Of a DNA stretch of 64,000 nucleotides, positions 26,673 to 36,400 are shown one piece after another; positions within the stretch are counted from its first letter, which is position 1; each line of letters starts with the position of its first letter. The position numbers were made by a program, and so were the translations under genes. This stretch comes from Arthrobacter globiformis NBRC 12137 (lineage in GTDB: Bacteria; Actinomycetota; Actinomycetes; Actinomycetales; Micrococcaceae), in the NCBI RefSeq assembly GCF_000238915.1, contig NZ_BAEG01000085.1:62001-126000 (forward strand), in the 5' to 3' direction. The notes below the pieces were generated by a model, which was given only the letters and a program-made list of their open reading frames with translations, was not told the DNA's origin and searched no databases.

Positions 26673-26744
26673 GTGCTTCCCTTTTCTGCGAGTTTGTTTG
26701 TTGTTGGGCAGGGCCGCTGCCGGCGGTTGCCGGAGCAGCGGGGG

Positions 26745-27704
26745 TCAAAAATTCAGGCTGAGTGCCGCTATTCCGGGGAACACGGCAAACACCACGGTCA
26801 GGGGCAGCACGCCAAAGACAAGCGGCACCATCATTGCGATTTCCTTCTTGCCGGCGGACTCCATCAGCTCACGCTTGGCCGTATCCCGGACGTCCTGGGC
26901 CTGGGCTCTCAGGACTTCGGCCAGTGGCGTTCCGCGCTCCACCGCGACGATGATGCCGTCAACGAAGCGGATCAGCGGCCCGAGATCCGTGCGCGCGGAA
27001 AACTCCTGAAGCGCCTCCACCAGGGGCTTCCCCGCCCGGGTTTCGGCCAGGACGCTGCTGAATTCTTTGGAGAGCTCACCCTTGGCAGTCCTGCAGACGC
27101 GGTCGAGGGCGCCGGTGGCGCTTTCCCCGGCGCCCACCGCGAGCGCAATCATCTCCGCCAGGCTCGGGAACTCTGCCAGCATCCGTTCCTCGCGCCGCCG
27201 GATCTGCACGCCCAGCCAGTAATCACGGAAGAGGAAGCCGCCGATCCCGCTGCCGACTGAGATCGCCACGGCCAGGACGGGACTGAACCTCCCGGCCAGC
27301 GCTGCCACCACGATGACGCTGACGGCAGCAATGAACGCGCAGAGTGCCCAGAAGAGCTGCTGGGCCCTGAAGTCCAGGGGCGACTTGTCGATGCGTGCCT
27401 GGGCGAGCCTGCGGCTGAGGGCTGCGGAGCCAAGGTTGAACCGGGCCAGTTTGGCGGTGGCTTCCCTGATCAGCGGGCGGAGTATGCGTTCGAGGGGACC
27501 AAACGGGGTGAGGATGTGTTCCTCCGCCCGCAGGAGTCTTGATTCGAGGTTTTGGGACCTGAGCTGCGGTTCGATGCGTTCCACGAAACTGACGGACCGC
27601 ATGAACGGGAGCCTGACAAGGAGCAGCCACAGACCGGCACCGAGGAGTGCGCCGCAGAGCATCGCTGCCGCTGGCACTGGGGTTATGGCAGCAACGGTGG
27701 TCAT
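26745..27704 (-). CDS. tadC: Tad secretion membrane protein TadC
   Basis: A 319-residue inner-membrane platform protein of the T2SSF/GspF family. It has an N-terminal helix, two helices around LFWALCAFIAAVSVIVVAALAG and LAVAISVGSGIGGFLF, a cytoplasmic domain (FPSLAEMIALAVGAGESATGALDRV), and a final hydrophobic pair. The ATG at 27704 overlaps the tadB stop by four bases. Partner of TadB in the Flp pilus assembly complex. Confidence 0.9.
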   Translation of the reverse strand: MTTVAAITPVPAAAMLCGALLGAGLWLLLVRLPFMRSVSFVERIEPQLRSQNLESRLLRAEEHILTPFGPLERILRPLIREATAKLARFNLGSAALSRRLAQARIDKSPLDFRAQQLFWALCAFIAAVSVIVVAALAGRFSPVLAVAISVGSGIGGFLFRDYWLGVQIRRREERMLAEFPSLAEMIALAVGAGESATGALDRVCRTAKGELSKEFSSVLAETRAGKPLVEALQEFSARTDLGPLIRFVDGIIVAVERGTPLAEVLRAQAQDVRDTAKRELMESAGKKEIAMMVPLVFGVLPLTVVFAVFPGIAALSLNF

Positions 27705-28555
27705 CGCAATACCCGCTCTTCCTCCGGGAGGGCTCCGATCTTCAGCATGACCGAATAGCACACCAGCGACACCACCAGGCCTCCCAACAGCACGGCCGCT
27801 CCAATGGGGGTGTTGTACGCAGCCACGGCCTCCGGACGACTGACCAGTAGCAGCATGACAATCCATGGGGCCGCGACTGCCAGCCGGGCAGCGTTGACTG
27901 TCCACGACTGCCGCGCTTCAAGCTCGCTGCGGGTCCGGGCGCTTTCGCGCAGGAACTCTGCGAGCGTCCCGAGCAGCTTGCCGAGATCGGAGCCGCCCAC
28001 CTCCCTGGTGAGCCGGAGTGCCTCGATGATGCGGTCGGCTACCGGGTCTGCCAGCCGGTCTTTGAGCCTGTTCAGGGACGCGTCGAACTGGCCACCTGAG
28101 CGGTAATCCGAGCCGAAGTCGCGGAACACGTGCCGCAGTTCCTCGGGTCCCTTGTCGCCCAGCTGTATCAGTGCCTCCGGCAAAGACAGCCCGGCCCGAA
28201 TAGCCGACCGCAGGTGATCGACGACGTCGGGCCAGACCCGCCGCAGAATGGCACCGCGTCTCTTGGCCCGCCATTTGACCACCGCCACCGGAAGCCAGCC
28301 GCCGAACAGGCCAAAGCAAACCGAAATGGGCCAGGACCTGCTCACGGCGAAAAAGGCCAGGGTCGCAAAGGCGCCAAGGCCCAGGCAGCTGCCGATGAGA
28401 CCGGCACCGGTGACCTTTTCAATGCCGGCAGACAACAAGAGGTCATGGAGACGGCTTGTCCGCCGTCCACGTTTGGGGCGCGCGGGCTGGTCCCAGGCCG
28501 ACCACCAGATGAGCAACAGCCCTGCACCCGTCAGAACTCCCAGCAGCGCAGCCAT
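27701..28555 (-). CDS. tadB: Tad secretion membrane protein TadB
   Basis: A 284-residue T2SSF-family platform protein: helices at both ends and the domain WPDVVDHLRSAIRAGLSLPEALIQLG. The start overlaps the tadA stop by one base (TGATG) and the end overlaps tadC by four, so tadA, tadB and tadC are coupled. Confidence 0.9.
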   Translation of the reverse strand: MAALLGVLTGAGLLLIWWSAWDQPARPKRGRRTSRLHDLLLSAGIEKVTGAGLIGSCLGLGAFATLAFFAVSRSWPISVCFGLFGGWLPVAVVKWRAKRRGAILRRVWPDVVDHLRSAIRAGLSLPEALIQLGDKGPEELRHVFRDFGSDYRSGGQFDASLNRLKDRLADPVADRIIEALRLTREVGGSDLGKLLGTLAEFLRESARTRSELEARQSWTVNAARLAVAAPWIVMLLLVSRPEAVAAYNTPIGAAVLLGGLVVSLVCYSVMLKIGALPEEERVLR

Positions 28556-29778
28556 CAGCGCGGGTCCAAAAGCGCCGCGACTTCATAACCGGCCCTCGCG
28601 AATTTCTCCTCCGCCGGCATGGTGTTGGCCGTCGGCTCCAGCAGGCCGCCGATCATGGAAAAAATCATCGAGGACTCGATAATTCCGTTCTCGACCCGCC
28701 TGCCCAGAGAGAGGATTTCCGTCACCTGCCTGCGCCCGTTTGCCATGCGGCTGCAGTGAACCACCAGATCAATGCACGAGGCCACGGTCGGAACCACAAA
28801 CGCGCTGGAAATGTTGTCGCCGGCGAGCAGCGGGAGCGTGCACATCTTGGTTACGGCGTCGTGCGCTGAATTTGCGTGGACGGTGCACATCCCCGGCAGC
28901 CCGCTGTTGAGGGCGATCAGCATGTCGAGGCTCTCTGCTTCCCGGACCTCGCCCACCACCAGGCGGTCAGGCCGCATCCGGAGGGCTTCCTTGACCAGCC
29001 GCCGGAGCGGGATTTCTCCTTCGCCTTCCAGATTGGGCTGCCGGCATTGCAGCCCGACAACATCGCGCAGCGGAAACTGCAGTTCGAAGATCTCCTCGAC
29101 CGTCACGACGCGCTCCCGGCTGCCTATGCTGGCCGCGAGGCAGTTCAGGAGTGTGGTCTTTCCCGCCTGTGTGGCACCGGAGACCAGGATGTTGAGTCCG
29201 CTCGCGACGGCGGCGCCCAGGAATCGCCCGGACTGCGGCGTCAGCGTGCCCAGCTCCACGAGATGCTCCAACCGCGTTGCCTTCACAACGAATTTGCGGA
29301 TGTTGACGGCCCAATGACGCCTGGTGACATCCGGAATCACCACGTGCAGGCGGGATCCGTCAGGCAGTGACGCATCCACGAAGGGCGATGAGATGTCCAG
29401 CCGCCGCCCCGAGCTCTTCAGCATGCGCTCAACCAGGTCCCGGACCTGCTGATCCGTCAGACTCAGTGATGTGAGTTCGGATTCGCCGTTCCGTGCGACA
29501 TAGATTTCCGTCGGTGCGTTGATCCAGATTTCCTCAATCCCCGGATCATCGAGCAACGGTTGGAGGGCGCCGAACCCGGCCACAGCGTCGAAGACAAACC
29601 GCCGTGCCGACTCCAGGGGCCCGAGCGGCGGAAGCGGACCCATAAGGGCACGCTCGTCATAGTCGGTCACGGCCGCTTCCACGAGCCGCCTGACCTCGGC
29701 AGCCTGGTGCAACGGATCGAGACCCCGCCTCCGGATCAGCTCCCGGACTTCATCCTCGACAATGCGTACTGCATCCAT
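28555..29778 (-). CDS. tadA: Tad/Flp pilus assembly ATPase TadA (CpaF family)
   Basis: A 407-residue secretion ATPase of the T2SSE superfamily. The N-terminal domain (IWINAPTEIYVARNGE) is followed by the Asp box VTVEEIFELQF, Walker A GATQAGKTT, Walker B DRLVVGEVREAE and His box CTVHANSAHDAV. It powers Flp pilus assembly. First gene of the operon; no tadZ/cpaE gene lies immediately upstream, where an acyltransferase gene is instead transcribed divergently. Confidence 0.95.
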   Translation of the reverse strand: MDAVRIVEDEVRELIRRRGLDPLHQAAEVRRLVEAAVTDYDERALMGPLPPLGPLESARRFVFDAVAGFGALQPLLDDPGIEEIWINAPTEIYVARNGESELTSLSLTDQQVRDLVERMLKSSGRRLDISSPFVDASLPDGSRLHVVIPDVTRRHWAVNIRKFVVKATRLEHLVELGTLTPQSGRFLGAAVASGLNILVSGATQAGKTTLLNCLAASIGSRERVVTVEEIFELQFPLRDVVGLQCRQPNLEGEGEIPLRRLVKEALRMRPDRLVVGEVREAESLDMLIALNSGLPGMCTVHANSAHDAVTKMCTLPLLAGDNISSAFVVPTVASCIDLVVHCSRMANGRRQVTEILSLGRRVENGIIESSMIFSMIGGLLEPTANTMPAEEKFARAGYEVAALLDPR

Positions 29779-29944
29779 GAATTCCCCCGAATGACTGCCG
29801 GCCCCAGCGGAGGCAGAACATCTGGGTTAAAGCTAAGTGATTGCTTCCGACGAATACAGAGAAAAAGAGCAAATGTGGATAACTTGGTGTCCGCTGGTCA
29901 TCTGCCGCGATCCCCCTTATTCGCAGCGGCAGGCGGTTTCGCGA

Positions 29945-29961
29945 TAAAATTGGTCGTTGTG
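29945..29961 (+). promoter_or_regulatory. -10 box for a probable leaderless acyltransferase transcript
   Basis: TAAAAT at 29945-29950 is eight bases before the GTG at 29959, with no ribosome site. The 180-base divergent region to tadA also contains an A/T-rich stretch (29825-29885). Confidence 0.5.
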
Positions 29962-32079
29962 CCTGCCATCCGAACCCTCGAGACGTCCAGGAAGCACCCA
30001 TCAGCGGTCCGCGAGGCCCCGGCAACAAGCCAGTTCCAGCCAGAGATCCAAGGCCTCCGAGCTGTCGCCGTCCTCCTGGTGGTGCTTTATCACCTCTGGC
30101 CTGAGCGCCTTACAGGCGGCTATGTCGGTGTCGACGTTTTCTTCGTCATCTCAGGCTTCCTCATCACTTCCCACATGTACCGCGAGGTCCAGGACGGTTC
30201 AACCCTGGGGCTGACCCGGTTCTGGGCGAGGAGAATCCGAAGGCTGCTTCCGGCATCGCTCCTGGTCCTGCTGGTGTCCCTGGTCGCGGCCTTCCTCTGG
30301 ATTCCGTCCACACTGTGGGAGGTTGCGGCCCGCCAGATCGGCGCCAGCGCCCTGTACGTTCAGAACTGGGTCCTGGCCACTGACTCCGTCGACTATTCAG
30401 CCCAGCACAATGACGCCTCTGCGGTTCAGCACTACTGGTCACTCTCGGTTGAGGAGCAGTTCTATTTCGTGTGGCCCCTGCTGGTGGCCCTGCTCCTGTA
30501 CATCGCCCGACGGCCAGCCGTGGCATCCAAACTGGGTCCGCTGTCCTCCCCTCGGGGCATGATGATCGCCGGGATAGCGTTCGTCGGCGCAACCTCGCTG
30601 ATCTACTCGGTCGTTCTGACGGCGCAGAGCCCGTCTGTTGCCTACTTTGTTACCCCAACCCGCGTCTGGGAGTTCGCCGCGGGCGGCCTCGCCGCCCTCA
30701 TTTTCAATGGACGGCAATACTCCGGACGGCTGGCGACAAGTCTCGCCTGGGCCGGCGTCGCCCTGATCGCATATGCTGCCCTGACGTTCGACAGCGGCAC
30801 CCCGTTCCCTGGCTGGACGGCCATGCTTCCGGTGCTTGGCACCGCCTTGGTCTTCATTTGCAGCGGAAACCCCGCCCGGATGACACCCCGCTGGTGGCTC
30901 TCGCGCCGCCCGGCCATCTTTTTGGGCGACGTCTCCTACGGCGTATATCTTTGGCACTGGCCGCTGATCGTCGTCCTTCCGTTCGTCCTTCGCCATGATC
31001 TTGGGACCTGGGAGAAGCTGCTTATTTTGCTGGCCTCCACGTTGCTGGCGTGGATCACAAAACTGACGGTTGAGGATCCGTTGCGGCGCGGCCGGCTGCT
31101 GAAAAAATCCCTGCGGGCATACCTGTTCGCCGCCGTAGGCATGGTGCTCACGGTGGCCATGTGCTTCGGGCTGACTTCGGCAGCATATTCAGAGTCAAGC
31201 CCGGATCGTTCCGCAGAGCTCGGTGCCTGCTACGGGCCCGGGGCTCTGGATCCGGCCAACGGCTGTGGCCCTGTCATCGGCAAGGAAACACCCAGTCCTG
31301 CGCCCGCCCTGGTCGCCAAGCAAAATACGCAGCCGCTGCATCCCGGGTGCCAGGCTGACGCCGCAGGTACCGACATCGTGAGCTGCGACCTTGGTGTTGA
31401 CGCTTCCCAGGCGAAGGAAACCGTGGCCATCGTCGGCGACTCCCATGCCACTGCCTGGTACCCGGCCCTGGAGACTCTGGCAAAGGATCGCAGCTGGCAT
31501 ATCAAGACCTACACGAAGAGTTCCTGCCCTGTTACGGCGGCCGTCAGGATCCAGGCCTCTGAGAAGACTGACTCAAACCAGCGGGATTGCCTGGCATGGG
31601 GTCAAAAAGTGGCCCGGGAGCTGGCCGGGAACAAGTCCGTGGGTACGATCTTCGCGGCATCCTATTCGACCGCGTTTTCGTTCGAATCCCCGGACAATGA
31701 GTCGTTCAAGGATCCGGCCGTTGACGGATTCGCAAAGGTGTGGCGCCAGTGGCTCGCCGCGGGAAAAAAGGTCGTGGTGTTCGACGACGTTCCGCGGACA
31801 ACCGGTGAATACGTTCCGACGTGCCTCGCACGCCAGCAGGACGCTCTCGCCTGCGCAGTTCCAGTGAACAAGGCGATTCCGCCGAACACCGCCATCACGA
31901 ACGCGGCGAAAGCCATGTCCGCAGAAGGCGTGAAGCGAGTCGTCCTGCGGAACCAGTTCTGTGACAACAAGCTGTGCTATCCCGTGGTGGGATCCATGAT
32001 CGTGTACCGGGACTTCTCGCACATCAGCGCAGAATATGCTCGCGCACTGGCACCCTACATCGCCAAACAGCTTCCATAA
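29959..32079 (+). CDS. OafA/YrhL-type membrane acyltransferase with C-terminal SGNH domain
   Basis: A 706-residue protein. The N-terminal part (about 30-390) is acyltransferase family 3: EIQGLRAVAVLLVVLYHL (catalytic His), GGYVGVDVFFVISGFLI, HYWSLSVEEQFYFVWP, ten or so helices. The C-terminal extracellular part is an SGNH domain: VAIVGDSHATAW holds the Ser nucleophile and DFSHISAEYA the Asp/His pair. Such proteins O-acetylate cell-surface polysaccharide or peptidoglycan. The GTG at 29959 is chosen from the nearby -10 box and the usual distance to the first motif; the frame is open further upstream within antisense tadA. It stands at the border of the polysaccharide region. Confidence 0.9.
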   Translation: MPAIRTLETSRKHPSAVREAPATSQFQPEIQGLRAVAVLLVVLYHLWPERLTGGYVGVDVFFVISGFLITSHMYREVQDGSTLGLTRFWARRIRRLLPASLLVLLVSLVAAFLWIPSTLWEVAARQIGASALYVQNWVLATDSVDYSAQHNDASAVQHYWSLSVEEQFYFVWPLLVALLLYIARRPAVASKLGPLSSPRGMMIAGIAFVGATSLIYSVVLTAQSPSVAYFVTPTRVWEFAAGGLAALIFNGRQYSGRLATSLAWAGVALIAYAALTFDSGTPFPGWTAMLPVLGTALVFICSGNPARMTPRWWLSRRPAIFLGDVSYGVYLWHWPLIVVLPFVLRHDLGTWEKLLILLASTLLAWITKLTVEDPLRRGRLLKKSLRAYLFAAVGMVLTVAMCFGLTSAAYSESSPDRSAELGACYGPGALDPANGCGPVIGKETPSPAPALVAKQNTQPLHPGCQADAAGTDIVSCDLGVDASQAKETVAIVGDSHATAWYPALETLAKDRSWHIKTYTKSSCPVTAAVRIQASEKTDSNQRDCLAWGQKVARELAGNKSVGTIFAASYSTAFSFESPDNESFKDPAVDGFAKVWRQWLAAGKKVVVFDDVPRTTGEYVPTCLARQQDALACAVPVNKAIPPNTAITNAAKAMSAEGVKRVVLRNQFCDNKLCYPVVGSMIVYRDFSHISAEYARALAPYIAKQLP

Positions 32080-32118
32080 GAGCCGCCATAGGCGCGGGCG
32101 GATCCCCAGAACTGCGAA

Positions 32119-32155
32119 GACCCCGCGCCGCCTCCCAAAGAGGCGGCGCGGGGTC
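32119..32155. terminator. terminator between acyltransferase and galE
   Basis: A perfect 16-bp stem (32119-32134 with 32140-32155) and 5-base loop between two convergent genes. Very GC-rich, no U tract. Confidence 0.85.
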
Positions 32156-32195
32156 AATGCTTCACCCGGCGCCGGGCAGTTTCGCAGGAAGGTGT

Positions 32196-33215
32196 TTAGT
32201 CGTTGCCCGCGTAGCCGTAGGGGTTTGCGCTCTGCCAGCGCCAGTGGTCAGCGCACATCTGCGCCAGGTCACGGTGCGCGGACCAGCCCAGGTCCGCCAA
32301 GGCCGCCGAGGCGTCGGCGTAGCTGACGGCCGCATCCCCCGGCCGGCGGGGTGCGAACTCATAGGGAACCGGATGCCCTGCAGCAGCGCCAAAGGCGTCG
32401 ATGACCTCCAGGACGGACGACCCACGGCCGGTCCCAAGGTTCCAGCGGAAGGCGCCCGTCTTCATCTGCAGGTAGTTCAGCGCCGCAAGGTGGCCGGCTG
32501 CGAGGTCCATGACATGGATGTAGTCGCGGACTCCCGTGCCGTCGGGGGTAGGGTAATCGTTCCCGAACACCATGACCTTCTCGCGCCGTCCCACGGCGAC
32601 CTGCGCAACGAAGGGCAAGAGGTTGTTGGGGATCCCGTGCGGGTCTTCGCCGATGCGACCTGATTCGTGCGCACCCACGGGATTGAAGTAGCGCAGCAGC
32701 GCGATGCTCCACCGGGGGTCGGCGTCGCTCAGGTCGGACAGGATGTCCTCGATCTGCTCTTTGGTCCTGCCGTAGGGGTTCGTTGCGTCCAGCGGCGACT
32801 TCTCGATCAGGGGAACGTGCTCCGAGGCGCCGTAGACCGTGGCCGATGAGCTGAAGACCAGCCGCCGAACACCGGCCTTCTCCATGCTCTCGAGGAGGTT
32901 GATCGTGCCCACCACGTTGTTTTTGTAGTACCAGAGTGGCTTCGCCACGGACTCGCCGACGGCCTTCAGGCCCGCGAAGTGGATGACGGCGTCGAACCCG
33001 CCCTCCGCGAAGACCTGGTCGACAGCCTCAGCGTCGAGCAGGTCCGCTTCGCGGAACTCCACCTTCTTGCCGGCGAGCTCTTCAACACGGCGGACTGCCT
33101 CGATGTTCGAGTTCATGAGGTTGTCCAGCACGACGACGTCGTGCCCGTCCTCGAGCAGGCAAAGAGCCGTGTGTGAACCGATATAGCCGGCGCCGCCGGT
33201 AACCAAAACCTTCAT
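32196..33215 (-). CDS. galE: UDP-glucose 4-epimerase
   Basis: A 339-residue extended SDR that interconverts UDP-glucose and UDP-galactose. NAD-binding VTGGAGYIGSHT at the N-terminus, SSSATVYG (catalytic Ser/Thr) and YGRTK (Tyr-x3-Lys), then GVRDYIHVMDLA. It could feed UDP-galactose to the UDP-galactopyranose mutase at 55.8 kb. The ATG at 33215 (MKVLVTGG) is preferred; a GGGGG run before it may act as a weak ribosome site, and a -10 box stands seven bases upstream. Confidence 0.95.
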   Translation of the reverse strand: MKVLVTGGAGYIGSHTALCLLEDGHDVVVLDNLMNSNIEAVRRVEELAGKKVEFREADLLDAEAVDQVFAEGGFDAVIHFAGLKAVGESVAKPLWYYKNNVVGTINLLESMEKAGVRRLVFSSSATVYGASEHVPLIEKSPLDATNPYGRTKEQIEDILSDLSDADPRWSIALLRYFNPVGAHESGRIGEDPHGIPNNLLPFVAQVAVGRREKVMVFGNDYPTPDGTGVRDYIHVMDLAAGHLAALNYLQMKTGAFRWNLGTGRGSSVLEVIDAFGAAAGHPVPYEFAPRRPGDAAVSYADASAALADLGWSAHRDLAQMCADHWRWQSANPYGYAGND

Positions 33216-33222
33216 GGCCCCC

Positions 33223-33252
33223 ATTTTATGCGGGGGCCGGCAGCGCAGCTAA
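33223..33252 (-). promoter_or_regulatory. galE promoter, probably leaderless
   Basis: On the minus strand TAAAAT (33228-33223) lies seven bases before the ATG, with TTAGCT (33252-33247) 18 bp upstream as a weak -35. Confidence 0.5.
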
Positions 33253-33465
33253 CTAAGACGGGCGACGCTGTCCGCGTTTGCGGTAAGTCGGGGAACGCGG
33301 GTCCCTTTGGTTACAGGGATCACACAAGCACCATTAGTAACATCAGCACCTTAAGTGTTAGAATGGGCCGCCTACATCGCCGCCGGCGTGATGGGACTCA
33401 AGACGGCGAAGACGTCAGCCACGAGCCGGCTCTCTGCCCGGAATTTGAAGGCTACGGAGTATCAC

Positions 33466-36400
33466 ATGAATTGTTCCCCGAATAGCAGAATCTCCGCGGC
33501 TCTCGCCTTGAAGGCAAGGCGCGTTGCCCTCCTCAGCGGCACGGCCCTCTTATCCACGATGCTTTGCCTGGGCGGCGGCCTTCCGGCCCAGGCAGCTCCC
33601 GCTTCCCCGACAGCTCCGCCCGCTCCCGAAGCGCCGGCGACAACCGCTCCTGCGTCACCCACCGCTGCTGCAACGGAGCCCGAGCCGGGCCAGATTGACA
33701 TGGCTGCCCTGCGCGCCGAAATCGGAAAAGACGGCGCCTACCTAGGGCAGGGCGTCAAGCGCCGGGCCGCGACGTTCGCAAAGCAGTCCACGGCATCGTC
33801 CCTGAATGCGATCTCCACCGAAGCGGCCAACACCTGGATGGCACCGGGTGTGCAGGGCCTGGACGTCAGCAGCCACCAGACAACTGTCAACTGGGCGGCC
33901 CAGTACAGCATGGGTGCACGGTTTGCCTATGTGAAAGCCACCGAGGGGACCACGTACAAGAACCCCTACTTCGGGACCCAGTACGGCGGGGCGCTGGCCT
34001 CGGGCATGATCCGCGGGGCCTACCACTTTGCCCTCCCCGGGGTTTCAACCGCCGCGGCCCAGGCCGACTATTTCGTCAACAACGGCGGCGGCTGGACCGG
34101 CGACGGGAAAACCATGCCGCCGCTTCTGGATATCGAGTACAACCCCTACGCCTCGCTGGGAAACACCTGCTACAACATGAGCCAAACGGCGATGGTCAAC
34201 TGGATCGCGGCTTTCTCCAACAGGGTGCTGGCCAGGACCGGGCGCCTGCCAATGATCTACACGACCACCGACTGGTGGACCCAGTGCACCGGCAACTCCG
34301 GCGCCTTCAGCCGCCAGCCACTGCACTTGGCCTCCTACTCACGCTACGTGGGCTCCATGCCCAACGGCTGGGGTACATACAGCGTCTGGCAGTACAGCGC
34401 CACCGGCCCGTTCGCCGGCGACTCCAATGCGTGGAACGGAACTCTCGCCGGCCTGCAGAAGTTTGCCGCGACGGCCGACGGCGCCGTGCCCACGCCCTCC
34501 ATTACGTCGCTGGGCGATGTGGTAGCCGCCGACTCCTCCGGCATCCTCTGGGATTATCCGGCCACCGGCAGCGGGACGTTCCGCACGCGGAAGCAGATCG
34601 GCGTGGGCTGGAGCGGGCTGCGGTCCATCAACGCCATCGACTGGAACGCCGACGGCGTTCTTGACCTCATTGCCCAGTGGAACACGGGGCGGGTCAATGT
34701 CTATCTGGGGGTCGCCGCTGGCGGGTTTGCCACCGGCCCCGTGCTCGCGGCGTCGGGGTGGGAAGACAACCAACTGACAGTGGGCTACTGGTACAACAGC
34801 AGCTATTACCCGCAAATCATCAGCCGTGACGACTCAGGCGTGCTGCGCCTGTGGCGGAACACCTCGGGTGCCGGTGTCAGCGGCGGAACAGCCATCGCCC
34901 AGGGATGGGGCGGCCTGAACCTCACCATGATCGACTTTGACGGTGACGGCAGCCAGGACATCCTGGCCCAGAATCCGGCCGGCCAACTGTTGCTGTACCG
35001 CACTAACGGCAGCGGGACGTTCGTGGCCGAGGCCCGCAGGACCATCGGCAGCGGCTGGCACAACATGACAAGCGTCACCGTCACCACGAACTTCAAGGGT
35101 GCCGCAACAAACGGCCTCATGGCCCGCAACACCAGCGGACAGCTCTACTACTATCCGGTGCCCGGCAACTCCGCATGGGGACCTGTCAGCGCCATCGGAA
35201 CGGGCTGGAACAACTACCTCATCGCCGGCGGCGAAACCGTCAACGTCGCCACGGCCCCGCCCACACCGCCGGCCGTGACGCCTTCGATCACCTCGGCCTC
35301 CGACGTCGTCACCGTTGATCCGTCCGGCAACGTCTACCGCCGCAGCTCGGGAACCGGCACATTGGGGACCGCCGCCAAGATCGGCACCGGCTTCACCGGC
35401 CTGGCATCCGTCCACGTCACCGACTGGAACGCCGACGGCATTCAGGACCTTGCCACGCTCAGCACCACCGGGGTTCTGGGAATCCAAACCGGGCTGCCCG
35501 CCGGCGGCTTTGCCGCACGGACGGTTCTCGCCTCGGGTCTCACCGGAGCCGATGTCACCTTCGGCCCGTGGCTCAAGGCCGCCAAATATCCGGGCGTCGT
35601 GGTCCGCCGGGCGGACGGCTCGGTCCAGTTCCATGCGAACCCCTCCGGCGGCGCGCCCGCCCCCGCGACCACACTCGCCTCAGGGTTTGCCCGGACGGAC
35701 ATCTCCATGGCAGATGCCGACGGCGACGGGAACCAGGACCTTGTGGCGGTCGATTACCTGGGCCGGATGACGCTCCACCGTTCCGGCGGAACGGGCACGC
35801 TGGTTTCCGAAGCCCGCAAGCTTCTGGCCGGCGGATGGAACACCATGAACAGCATCAGCCCGGCCAGGGGCTTCGCGGCCGCCGGATCGAACGGGCTTCT
35901 CGCCCGCGACCGCTCGGGACAGTTGAGCTACTATCCGCTGACGGCGGGCACCCTCGGTGCCAAGTCGGTTCTGCCGTCCGGCTGGAATGGCCTGCTCATC
36001 GGGGGCAGCGGGCTCCTCGTGCCGGGGCGGGCCATCACCGGCACCGCGGACATCCTGACCGTTGACGCCGCCGGCGGGCTCTGGAACCGCCCGGCAGGGA
36101 ACTCCTCCGTCGGCAGCCCCTACCAGATCGGGGTGGGCTGGTCCGGGATGAAGTCCCTGAACGTTGTGGACTGGAACAGCGACGGCGTCGCCGACGTCCT
36201 GGCCCAGAGGTCCAATGGCATGTTATCGCTGTACCCGGGGTCGGCGTCCGGCGGGTTTGCGGCACCGTTCACGGTTGCTTCTACGGGTTTCGCCCAGACC
36301 ACCCTGGTCACCGGCAAATGGGTCTCCGGCTCCCGGTATCCGGGCCTGGTGGGTTATGGCACGGACGGTGCCCTCTACTTCTGGGCGAATGCCACCGGAC

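Noticed and set aside
28555-29778. VirB11-type conjugation ATPase
   Set aside because: The surrounding tadB, tadC and tadE genes fit the Tad/Flp pilus system instead.
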